The position numbers were made by a program, and so were the translations under genes. Positions 10,501 through 22,300 of a stretch of DNA of 64,000 nucleotides are shown here, one piece after another. Each line of letters opens with the position of its first letter. Within the stretch, counting starts at the first letter, position 1. Under the pieces are notes generated by a model. That model was given only the letters and a program-made list of their open reading frames with translations, did not search any database and was not told the DNA's origin. The stretch is taken from positions 3,099,216 through 3,163,215 of the forward strand of contig NC_135557.1 of assembly GCF_964340395.1 (NCBI RefSeq), in the 5' to 3' direction. Source of the stretch: Glandiceps talaboti. Lineage: Eukaryota; Hemichordata; Enteropneusta; Spengelidae.

Positions 10501-13500
10501 CCGTATTAGGTCAGTTGAGAGTTGGGTATTGGGCTTTCCTTTGTAATACATAACTGAATTAGGTCAGTTGAGATGTGGGCATTGGGCTTTCCTTTGTAAT
10601 ACATAACCGTATTAGGTCAGTTGACAGGTGGGTATTGGGCTTTCCTTTGTAATACATAACTGTATTAGTTCAGTTGAGAGGTGGGTATTGGGCTTTCCTT
10701 TGTAATACATAACTGTATTAGTTCAGTTGAGAGGTGGGTATAGGGCTTTCCATTATAATACATAACTGTATTAGTTCAGTTGACAGGTGGGTATCGGGCT
10801 TTCCATTGTAATGCATAACTGTATGAGGTCAGTTGAGAGGTGGGTATTGGGCTTTCCATTGTAATACATAACTGTATTAGTTCAGTTGAGAGGTGGGTAT
10901 TGGGCTTTCCTTTGTAATACATAACTGTATTAGTTCAGTTGACAGGTGGGTATTGGGCTTTCCATTGTAATACATAACTGTATTAGTTCAGTTGACAGGT
11001 GGGTATTGGGCTTTCCATTGTAATGCATAACTGTATTAGTTCAGTTGAGAGGTGGGTATTGGGCTTTCCATTGTAATACATAACTGTATTAGTTCAGTTG
11101 ACAGGTGGGTATTGGGCTTTCCTTTGTAATACATAACTGTATTAGTTCAGTTGAGAGGTGGGTATTGGGCTTTCCATTGTAATTACTGTATTAGTTTAGT
11201 TGAGAGGTGGGTATTGGGCTTTCCTTTGTAATACATAACTGTATTAGTTCAGTTGAGAGGTGGGTATTGGGCTTTCCTTTGTAATACATAACTGTATTAG
11301 TTCAGTTGAGAGGTGGGTATTGGGCTTTCCATTGTAATTACTGTATTAGTTCAGTTGACAGGTGGGTATTGGGCTTTCCATTGTAATACATAACTGTATT
11401 AGTTCAGTTGAGAGGTGGGTATTGGGCTTTCCTTTGTAATACTTAACTGTATTAGGTCAGTTGACAGGTGGGTATTGGGCTTTCCTTTGTAATACATAAC
11501 CGTATTAGGTCAGTTGAGAGGTGGGTATTGGGCTTTCCTTTATAATACATAACTGTATTAGTTCAGTTGAGAGGTGGGTATTGGGCTTTCCTTTATAATA
11601 CATAACTGTATTAGTTCAGTTGAGAGGTGGGTATTGGGCTTTCCTTTATAATACATAACTGTATTAGTTCAGTTGAGAGGTGGGTATTGGGCTTTCCTTT
11701 GTAATACATAACTGTATTAGTTCAGTTGAGAGGTGGGTATTGGGCTTTCCATTGTAATACATAACCGTAATAGTTCAGTTGGCAGGTGGGTATTGGGCTT
11801 TCCATTGTAATACATAACTGTATTAGTTCAGTTGACAGGTGGGTATTGGGCTTTCCTTTGTAATACATAACTGTATTAGTTGAGTTGAGAGGTGGGTATT
11901 GGGCTTTCCATTGTAATACATAACTGTATTAGTTCAGTTGACAGGTGGGTATTGGGCTTTCCTTTGTAATACATAACTGTATTAGTTCAGTTGAGAGGTT
12001 GGTATTGGGCTTTCCTTTGTAATACATAACCGTAATAGTTCAGTTGACAGGTGGGTATTGGGCTTTCCATTGTAATACATAACTGTATTAGTTCAGTTGA
12101 CAGGTGGGTATTGGGCTTTCCATTGTAATGCATAACTGTATTAGTTCAGTTGAGAGGTGGGTATTGGGCTTTCCTTTGTAATACATAACTGTATTAGTTC
12201 AGTTGACAGGTGGGTATTGGGCTTTCCTTTGTAATACATAACTGTATTAGTTCAGTTGAGAGGTGGGTATTGGGCTTTCCATTGTAATTACTGTATTAGT
12301 TTAGTTGAGAGGTGGGTATTGGGCTTTCCTTTGTAATACATAACTGTATTAGTTCAGTTGAGAGGTGGGTATTGGGCTTTCCTTTGTAATACATAACTGT
12401 ATTAGTTCAGTTGAGAGGTGGGTATTGGGCTTTCCATTGTAATTACTGTATTAGTTCAGTTGACAGGTGGGTATTGGGCTTTCCATTGTAATACATAACT
12501 GTATTAGTTCAGTTGAGAGGTGGGTATTGGGCTTTCCTTTGTAATACTTAACTGTATTAGGTCAGTTGACAGGTGGGTATTGGGCTTTCCTTTGTAATAC
12601 ATAACCGTATTAGGTCAGTTGAGAGGTGGGTATTGGGCTTTCCGTTGTAATACATAACCATATTAGTTCAGTTGAGAGGTGGGTATTGGGCTTTCCATTG
12701 TAATACATAACTGTATTAGTTCAGTTGACAGGTGGGTATTGGGCTTTCCATTGTAATACATAACTGTATTAGGTCAGTTGACAGGTGGGTATTGGGCTTT
12801 CCTTTGTAATACATAACCGTATTAGGTCAGTTGAGAGGTGGGTATTGGGCTTTCTGTTGTAAAACATAACCATATTAGTTCAGTTGAGAGGTGGGTATTG
12901 GGCTTTCCATTTGTAATACATAACTGTATTAGGTCAGTTGAGAGGTGGGTATTGGGCTTTCCATTGTAATATATATCCGTATTAGGTCAGTTGACAGGTG
13001 GGTATTGGGCTTTCCATTGTAATACATAACCGTATTAGGTCAGTTGAGAGGTGGGTATTGGGTTTTCCAATGTAATACATAACTGTATTAGGTCAGTTGA
13101 GAGGTGGGTATTGGGCTTTCCATTGTAATACATAACTGTATTAGGTCAGTTGACAGGTGGGTATTGGGATTTCCATTGTAATACATAACCGTATTAGGTC
13201 AGTTGAGAGGTGGGTATTGGGTTTTCCAATGTAATACATAACTGTATTAGGTCAGTTGAGAGGTGGGTATTGGGCTTTCCATTGTAATACATAACTGTAT
13301 TAGTTCAGTTGAGAGGTGGGTATTGGGCTTTCCATTGTAATACATAACTGTATTAGGTCAGTTGAGAGGTGGGTATTGGGTTTTCCAATGTAATACATAA
13401 CTGTATTAGGTCAATTGACAGGCGGGTATTGGGCTTTCCATTGTAATACATAACTGTATTAGGTCAGTTGACAGGTGGGTATTGGGATGTCCATTGTAAT

Positions 13501-13799
13501 ACATAACTGTATTAGGTCAGTTGAGAGGTGGGTATTGGGCTCTCTATTGTAATACATAACTGTATTAGGTCAGTTGAGAGGTGGGTATTGGGCTTTCCAT
13601 TGTAATACATAACTGTATTAGGTCAGTTGAGAGGTGGGTATTGGGCTCTCCTTTGTAATACATAACTGTATTAGGTCAGTTGAGAGGTGGGTATTGGGCT
13701 CTCCAATGTAATACATAACCGTATTAGGTCAGTTGAGAGGTGGGTATTGGGTTTTCCTTTGTAATACATAACCGTATTAGGTCAGTTGAGAGGTGGGTA
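4571..13799. repeat. 53-bp minisatellite, about 174 copies (9.2 kb)
   Basis: A head-to-tail array of a 53-bp unit containing ggtgggtattgggctttcc, gtaatacataac and ttagttcagttga. Variable sites (cc/ct, g/c, gaggtgg/caggtgg) define unit subtypes. Blocks of units are duplicated: a variant block around 5661 recurs around 7251 (shift 1590 bp, exactly 30 units), and one around 8791 recurs at 9793 (shift 1002 bp). Some units have a 4-bp deletion (gtaattactg). It fills most of the intron that splits the F5/8C domain. Confidence 0.98.
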
Positions 13800-13879
13800 C
13801 ACCATCAGTGTCATCATTAGTGATGCAGTTTACTTATAAAAGTTTACGCTACAACAATATGTTTTTAAAAAATTGTTAA

Positions 13880-14470
13880 CATTGTTATCAAGGATGTATG
13901 TACCACACTGTATAAAGCTTGATGCTGACATTCACAATACATTATTATCATCGCTGTATATACCAAATTCTATGAAGTGTGATGCTGACATTCACAATAC
14001 ATTGTTAAACCCAATGTATGTACCAAGTTGTATGAGTTTGATGCTGACATTCACAACACATTGTTATCACCGATACGTGTACCAAGTTGTATAAAGTTTG
14101 ATGCTGACATTCACAACACATTGTTATCACCGATACGTGTATCAAGTTGTATAAAGTTTGATGCTGACATTCAAAAAACATTGTTATCATCTCTCTATGT
14201 ACCACACTGTGTAATGTTTGATGCTGACATTCACGACATATTATTATCATCGCTGTACGTACCAAGGGGTTGATGCTGACATTCACAACACATTGTTATC
14301 ACCGATACGTGTTCCAAATTGCATGAAGTTTGGTGTCGAAATTCACAATACATTGTTATACCCGATGTATGTACCAAGTTGCATGAGGTTTGATGTAGAC
14401 ATTCATAACACATTTCTATCCCCCGATGTATCTTCTAAGTTGTGGGAAATCTAATGCTGGCATTCTAACC
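13880..14470. repeat. 60-bp minisatellite, about 10 degenerate copies
   Basis: The unit contains gatgctgacattcacaacac and gttatcaccgatacgtgtac. The 60-bp period is divisible by three and few copies carry stops, so repetitive open frames exist on both strands. They have no start context or homology and are best read as a repeat effect. The array adjoins the 53-bp array in the same intron. Confidence 0.93.
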
Positions 14471-15194
14471 ATGTTGGCTATTTGTTAAACATTATTACAA
14501 CCCAATTTCAAAATTATTTAGAAATTATAGTGTTCGCAGCCGGATTATAATTAAACTAACAGTCTATTTCTTTTTGTTTGAAAACGCCATTAGTTAGATT
14601 CTGTGTGTCTTTTTATGTTTTGGTAGCAAATGCGGAGGTGAATCTGTATCTGTTTTTCACAATAATCATTATCAATCAAGACACAGCGTTTTCAATACCA
14701 ATTGGTATTCCAGACAACACAATGTCTAAGACATTGTTGAAAACATTGTTTCCACCAAATAAACCATGTATGTCAGAGTCGTAACACGTGTCACATTGTA
14801 ATATAGTGTATGTACCTAGTACTACCATCATTGACACGTTCAACACATTTCAACTACACTCGACAAACAATAGTGTCAAAGGGAAACGCATTGAAACCAA
14901 CTCCTATGTCAACAGACAGTATCAAACACGTGCTTTTTATAATCAAGGTATGAATCAAATTAAATATAATTTAAAACTTACATATATTGTTTAATTACAG
15001 AAAGACATTAAACAAATGTATCATAAATATTCATAGAATCTTTCGTCAACTCTAGTTTGTCTAGTAAAAGTGTATCCTTGACTGACATACGTTATTTTCG
15101 ACAGTGATGGGGTGTGTCTCGGGGGTGTATTTTCTCGAGTGATAAAGAGCGAAAACACAGAATCTAAATAATATCATGTTTAGCTTGATCCAAC
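14471..15194. other. Intron sequence without recognisable features
   Basis: Two plus-strand frames of about 68 codons occur (14578-14784 and 14788-14994), with no domain pattern and on the strand opposite to the gene. I see nothing else. Confidence 0.5.
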
Positions 15195-15494
15195 CAGTGT
15201 TTGACAGTACTTACGCCCACCATTGCTATATGCTGGAGTGTATGACGTAATGGTTACTTTAGTGACAATGTCTTTTGTGCTGTAGTAGATATATTTTAGA
15301 TCTGTCGTTGTTATAGGATATAAGACGTAATAGTAACTTTACTACGACTGTCTCCAGTACTGTAGAAGATATAGTAAGATACATCATTGCTATAGGCTAG
15401 ATGACATATGACGTAGTAGTTACCTTGGTAACTACGTCGATATAGTAAGACACATCATTGCTATAGGCTAGAGGACATATTATGTAGTAGTTAC
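15195..15494 (-). repeat. Degenerate tandem copies of the F5/8C exon tail
   Basis: Directly downstream of the exon donor, the intron holds about three or four diverged copies of the segment that encodes TSYCLAYSND to DSHTK plus the donor. Shared pieces on the minus strand are tacgtcata, ctagc(a/c)tatag(c/t)aa, tatatc and gaga(c/g)agt. The copies are out of frame and contain stops. They look like an expanded and decayed tandem duplication across the exon-intron border. Confidence 0.8.
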
Positions 15495-15871
15495 CTTGGT
15501 ATGACTGTCTCCTGCTTTGTAGTTGATATAGATAGATCTATCGTTACTATATGCTAGACAGTATGACGTAATAGTAAAATCATTAGCGATATCACCCCCG
15601 TCTCTGTGAATTGGAGTCATTGACATACCAGTGACCTTGACTGTTTTCTGAAAATCAAACGTGACTACTGGATTCTGTGTTTTTGGATGCGGTAACCAAA
15701 TACTAAAGCGCCTATAGGATCCTGTCTTATTCCTATTTGGGATATTAGCATTCTGAAAGCCGTACAAATATGTGAAATCCAAAATGACCATTTCATCGCG
15801 TTCAAACCAGATGATTCCATTAAAAGTAACTCTCAATGGAAAAAAGCAAAGGCTACATGTCGATGACATTC
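15495..15871 (-). CDS. F5/8 type C (discoidin) domain, N-terminal exon
   Basis: A 377-bp exon entering in phase 1 (AG 15873-15872 after a pyrimidine tract, cgtctcttgtag) and leaving in phase 0 (accaag|gtaact, GT 15494-15493). It encodes a leader with CSLCFF, then the discoidin strands: FSIWLPHPKTQNPVVTFDF, the V-T-G-M strand (KVTGMSMTP), and TSYCLAYSNDRSIYINYK, which matches the family pattern for the stretch before the third loop. The C-terminal half of the domain is the exon at 4543-4393, about 11 kb downstream. The family ligand is usually a membrane lipid or glycan; here it is unknown. Confidence 0.85.
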
Positions 15872-16355
15872 CTACAAGAGACGAAAAAGAAACAAACGAA
15901 AATGTTAATTATGTTAAGGATTATAAAATTCGTGCGTCTCTCCACTGTTATTATGGGGAACGTAATTCGAGGAACTGAATTAGGGTCCACGCAGAGCCCT
16001 AGGAGTGCAGGAAAATATCGATTGATAAAAATGGATTATCTTTCTTTTTAGGAAAGGCGTGCGGCATTAACATGCACAAAAAAATAGACATTTCTTAAAG
16101 TTACACAAGCACAATTTATAACTTTTGTACTCACAATATTTACTAAAAACTTCATTTCAACTGTTTTAGTATAACGTCAATGTCGATCCATGTTCTCCAT
16201 GACATTTAAAGTTGTGTTCCGGCATTGCTAAAATTGTTGATTGTATATTGCAGAATGTAGGTACATTTTTATTTAAAAATATTAAAATTAAAGTCATCGA
16301 ATGTTGGATAAGTTACATCCAAATATCAGGTTTGATTTCAGTAAATTACTATCGT
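15872..16355. other. Intron without recognisable features
   Basis: AT-rich spacer between the F5/8C exon and the 49-bp array. No coding pattern is seen on either strand. Confidence 0.5.
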
Positions 16356-19300
16356 AAGTGATGGTCAAGTATAGATTAGTAAGTAGAATACTGGGTATCT
16401 TTCAATGTCATGGCTAAGTATAGATTAGTAAGTAGAATACTGGGTATCTTTCAATGTCATGGTTAAGTATAGATTAGTAAGGAGAATACTGGGTATCTTT
16501 CAATGTCATGGCTAAGTATAGATTAGTAAATAGCATACTGTGTATCTTTCAATGTCATGGTTAAGTATAGATTAGTAAATAGCATACTGTGTATCTTTCA
16601 ATGTCATGGTTAAGTATAGATTAGTAAGTAGAATACTGTATATCTTTCAATTTCATGGTTAAGTATAGATTAGTAAGTAGAATACTGGGTATCTTTCAAT
16701 GTCATGGTTAGGTATAGATCAGTAAGTAGAATACTGGGTATCTTTCAATGTCATGGTTAGGTATAGATCAGTAAGTAGAATACTCAGTATCTTTCAATGT
16801 CATGGTTAAGTATAGATTAGTAAGTAGAATACTGGGTATCTATCAACGCCATGGTTAAGTATAGATTAGTAAGTAGAATACTGGGTATCTTTCAATGTCA
16901 TGGTTAAGTATAGATTAGTAAGTAGAATACTGGGTATCTTTCAATGTCATGGTTAAGTATAGATCAGTGAGTAGAATACTGGGTATCTTTCAATGTCATG
17001 GTTAAGTATAGATCAGTAAGTAGAATACTGGGTATCTTTCAATGTCATGGTTAAGTATAGATCAGTAAGTAGAATACTGGGTATCTTTCAATGTCATGGT
17101 TAAGTATAGATCAGTAAGTAGAATACTGAATATCTTTCAATGTCATGGTCAAGTATAGATTAGTAAGTAGAATACTGGGTATCTTTCAATGTCATGGTTA
17201 AGTATAGATTAGTAAGTAGAATACTGGGTATCTTTCAATGTCATGGTTAAGTATAGAATAGTAGGTAGAATACTGTGTATCTTTCAATGTCATGGTTAGG
17301 TATAGATTAGAAAGTAGAATACTGGGTATCTTTCAATGTCATGGTCAAGTATAGATTAGTAAGTAGAATACTGGGTATCTTTCAATGTCATGGTTAAGTA
17401 TAGATTAGTAAGTAGAATACTGGGTATCTTTCAATGTCATGGTTAGGTATAGATCAGTAAGTAGAATACTGGGTATCTTTCAATGTCATGGTTAAGTATA
17501 GATTAGTAAGTAGAATTCTGTGTATCTTTCAATGTCATGGTTAAGTATAGATTAGTAAGTAGAATTCTGTGTATCTTTCAATGTCATGGTTAAGTATAGA
17601 TCAATAAGTAGAATACTGTGTATCTTTCAATGTCATGGTTACGTATAGACTAGTAAGTAGAATACTGGATATCTTTCAATGTCATGGTTAAGTATAGATT
17701 AGTAAGTAGAATTCTGTGTATCTTTCAATGTCATGGTTAAGTATAGATTAGTAAGTAGAATTCTGTGTATCTTTCAATGTCATGGTTAAGTATAGATCAA
17801 TAAGTAGAATACTGTGTATCTTTCAATGTCATGGTTACGTATAGACTAGTAAGTAGAATACTGGATATCTTTCAATGTCATGGTTAAGTATAGATCAGTA
17901 AGTAAAATACTGTGTATCTTTCAATGTTATGGTTAAGTATAGATTAGTAAGTAGAATTCTGTGTATCTTTCAATGTCATGGTTAGGTATAGATCAGTAAG
18001 TAGAATACTAGGTATCTTTCAATGTAATGGTTAAGTATAGATCAGTAAGTAGAATACTGGGTATCTTTCAATGTCATGGTTAAGTATAGATTAGTAAGTA
18101 GAATACTGGGTATCTTTCAATGTCATGGTTAAGTATAGATTAGTAAGGAGAATACTGGGTATCTTTCAATGTCATGGCTAAGTATAGATTAGTAAGTAGA
18201 ATACTGGGTATCTTTCAATGTCATGGTTAAGTATAGATCAGTAAGTAGAATACTGGGTATCTTTCAATGACATGGTTAGGTATAGATTAGTAAGTAGAAT
18301 ACTGGGTATTTTTCAATGTCATGGTTAAGTATAGATTAGTAAGTAGAATACTGGATATCTTTCAATGTCATGGTTAAGTATAGATTAGTAAGTAAAATAC
18401 TGTGTATCTTTCAATTTCATGGTTAAGTATAGATTAGTAAGTAGAATACTGTGTATCTTTCAATGTCATGGTTAAGTATAGATTAGTAAGTAGAATACTG
18501 GGTATCTTTCAATGTCATGGTTAAGTATAGATTAGTAAGTAGAATACTGGGTATCTTTCAATGTCATGGTTAGGTATAGATTAGTAAGTAGAATACTGGG
18601 TATCTTTCAATGTCATGGTTAGGTATAGATTAGTAAGTAGAATACTGGGTATCTTTCAATGTCATGGTTAGGTATAGATCAGTAAGTAGAATACTCTGTA
18701 TCTTTCAATGTCATGGTTAAGTATAGATTAGTAAGTAGAATACTGGGTATCTTTCAATGTCATGGTTAAGTATAGATTAGTAAGTAGAATACTGGGTATC
18801 TTTCAATGTCATGGTTAGGTATAGATCAGTAAGTAGAATACTCTGTATCTTTCAATGTCATGGTTAAGTACAGATTAGTAAGTAGAATACTGGGTATCTT
18901 TCAACGTCATGGTTAAGTATAGATTAGTAAGTAGAATACTGGGTATCTTTCAACGTCATGGTTAAGTATAGATTAGTAAGTAGAATACTGGGTATCTTTC
19001 AATGTCATGGTTAAGTATAGATCAGTAAGTAGAATACTGGGTATCTTTCAATGTCATGGTTAAGTATAGATCAGTAAGTAGAATACTCGGTATCTTTCAA
19101 TGTCATGGTTAAGTATAGATCAGTAAGTAGAATACTCGGTATCTTTCAATGTCATGGTTAAGTATAGATTAGTAAGAAGAATACTGTGTATCTTTCAATG
19201 TCATAGTTAAGTATAGATCAGTAAGTAGAATACTGTGTATATTTCAATGTCATGGTTAAGTATAGATCAGTAAGTAGAATACTGGGTATCTTTCAATGTC

Positions 19301-22300
19301 ATGGTTAAGTATAGATTAGTAAGTAGCATACTGGGTATCTTTCAATGTCATGGTTAAGTATAGATCAGTAAGTAGAATACTGTGTATCTTTCAATGTAAT
19401 GGTTAAGTATAGATTAGTAAATAGCATACTGTGTATCTTTCAATGTCATGGTTAGGTATAGATTAGTAAATAGCATACTGTGTATCTTTCAATGTCATGG
19501 TTAAGTATAGATTAGTAAGTAGAATACGGTATATCTTTCAATTTCATGGTTAAGTATAGATTAGTAAGTAGAATACTGGGTATCTTTCAATGTCATGGTT
19601 AGGTATAGATCAATAAGTAGAATACTGGGTATCTTTCAATGTCATGGTTAGGTATAGATCAGTAAGTAGAATACTCTGTATCTTTCAATGTCATGGTTAA
19701 GTATAGATTAGTAAGTAGAATACTGGGTATCTATCAACGCCATGGTTAAGTATAGATTAGTAAGTAGAATACTGGGTATCTTTCAATGTCATGGTTAAGT
19801 ATAGATTAGTAAGTAGAATACTGGGTATCTTTCAATGTCATGGTTAAGTATAGATCAGTGAGTAGAATACTGGGTATCTTTCAATGTCATGGTTAAGTAT
19901 AGATCAGTAAGTAGAATACTGGGTATCTTTCAATGTCATGGTTAAGTATAGATCAGTAAGTAGAATACTGAATATCTTTCAATGTCATGGTCAAGTATAG
20001 ATTAGTAAGTAGAATACTGTGTATCTTTCAATGTCATGGTTAAGTATAGATTAGTAAGTAGAATACTGTGTATCTTTCAATGTCATGGTTAAGTATAGAT
20101 CAGTAAGTAAAATACTGGGTATCTTTCAATGTCATGGTTAAGTATAGATTAGTAAGTAGAATACTGGGTATCTTTCAATGTCATGGTTAAGTATAGATCA
20201 ATAAGTAGAATACTGGGTATCTTTCAATGTCATGGTTAAGTATAGATTAGTAAGTAGCATACTGGGTATCTTTCAATGTCATGGTTAAGTATAGATCAAT
20301 AAGTAAAATACTGGGTATCTTTCAATGTCATGGTTAAGTATAGATCAGTAAGTAAAATACTGGGCATCTTTCAATGTCATGGTTAAGTATAGATCAATAA
20401 GTAGAATACTGGGTATCTTTCAATATCATGGTTAAGTATAGATCAGTAAGTAGAATACTGGGTATCTTTCAATGTCATGGTTAAGTATAGATCAGTAAGT
20501 AGAATACTGGGTATCTTTCAATGTCATGGTTAAGTATATATTAGTAAGTAGAATACTGGATATCTTTCACTGTCATGGTTAAGTATAGATTAGTAAGTAG
20601 AATACTGTGTATATTTCAATGTCATGGTTAAGTATATATCAGTAAGTAGAAAACTGGGTATCTTTCAATGTCATGGTTAGGTATAGATTAGTAAGTAGAA
20701 TACTGTGTATCTTTCAATGTCATGGTTAAGTATAGATTAGTAAGTAGAATACTGGGTATCTTTCAATGTCATGGTTAAGTATAGAATAGTAGGTAGAATA
20801 CTGTGTATCTTTCAATGTCATGGTTAGGTATAGATTAGAAAGTAGAATACTGGGTATCTTTCAATGTCATGGTCAAGTATAGATTAGTAAGTAGAATACT
20901 GGGTATCTTTCAATGTCATGGTTAGGTATAGATTAGTAAGTAGAATACTGGGTATCTTTCAATGTCATGGTTAAGTATAGATTAGTAATTAGAATACTGT
21001 GTATCTTTCAATGTCATGGTTAAGTATAGATCAATAAGTAGAATACTGTGTATCTTTCAATGTTATGGTTAAGTATAGATTAGTAAGTAGAATACTGTGT
21101 ATCTTTCAATGTCATGGTTAAATATAGATCAGTAAGTAGAATACTGGGTATCTTTCAATGTCATGGTTAAGTATAGATCAGTAAGTAGAATACTGGGTAT
21201 CTTTCAATGTCATGGTTAACTATAGATTAGTAATTAGAATACTGGGTATCTTTCAATGTCATGGTCAAGTATAGATTAGTAAGTAGAATACTGTGTATCT
21301 TTCAATGTCATGGTCAAGTATAGATTAGTAAGTAGAATACTGTGTATCTTTCAATGTCATGGTTAAATATAGATCAGTAAGTAGAATACTGTGTATCTTT
21401 CAATTTCATGGTTAAGTATAGATCAGTAAGTAGAATACTGGGTATCTTTCAATGTCATGGTTAAGTATAGATCAGTAAGTAGAATACTCTGTATCTTTCA
21501 ATGTCATGGTTAAGTATAGATTAGTAAGTAGAATACTGGATATCTTTCAATGTCATGGTTAAGTATAGATCAGTAAGTAGAATACTGTGTATCTTTCAAT
21601 GTCATGGTTAAGTATAGATCAGTAAGTAAAATACTGGGTATCTTTCAATGTCATGGTTAGGTATAGATCAGTAAGTAGAATACTGTGTATCTTTCAATGT
21701 CATGGTTAAGTATAGATCAGTAAGTAGAATACTGGATATCTTTCAATGTCATGGTTAAGTATAGATCAGTAAGTAGAATACTGGGTATCTTTCAATGTCA
21801 TGGTTAGGTATAGATTAGTAAGTAGAATACTGGATATCTTTCAATGTCATGGTTAAGTATAGATCAGTAAGTAGAATACTGGGTATCTTTCAATGTCATG
21901 GTTAAGTATAGATCAATAAGTAGAATACTGGATATCTTTCAATGTCATGGTTAAGTATAGATTAGTAAGTAGAATACTGGATATCTTTCAATGTCATGGT
22001 TAAGTATAGATTAGTAAGTAGAATACTGGGTATCTTTCAATGTCATGGTTAGGTATAGATTAGTAAGTAGAATACTGGGTATCTTTCAATATCATGGTTA
22101 AGTATAGATCAGTAAGTAGAATACTGGGTAACTTTCAATGTCATGGTTAAGTATAGATCAGTAAGTAGAATACTGGGTATCTTTCAATGCCATGGTTAAG
22201 TATAGATTGGTAATTAGAATACTGGATATCTTTCAATGTCATGGTTAAGTATAGATTAGTAAGTAGAATACTAGGTATCTTTCAATGTCATGGTTAAGTA

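Noticed and set aside
13873-14454. Overlapping ORFs on both strands (DADIHNTLL repeats)
   Set aside because: They result from a 60-bp repeat unit divisible by three and lack start context, splice sites or homology.
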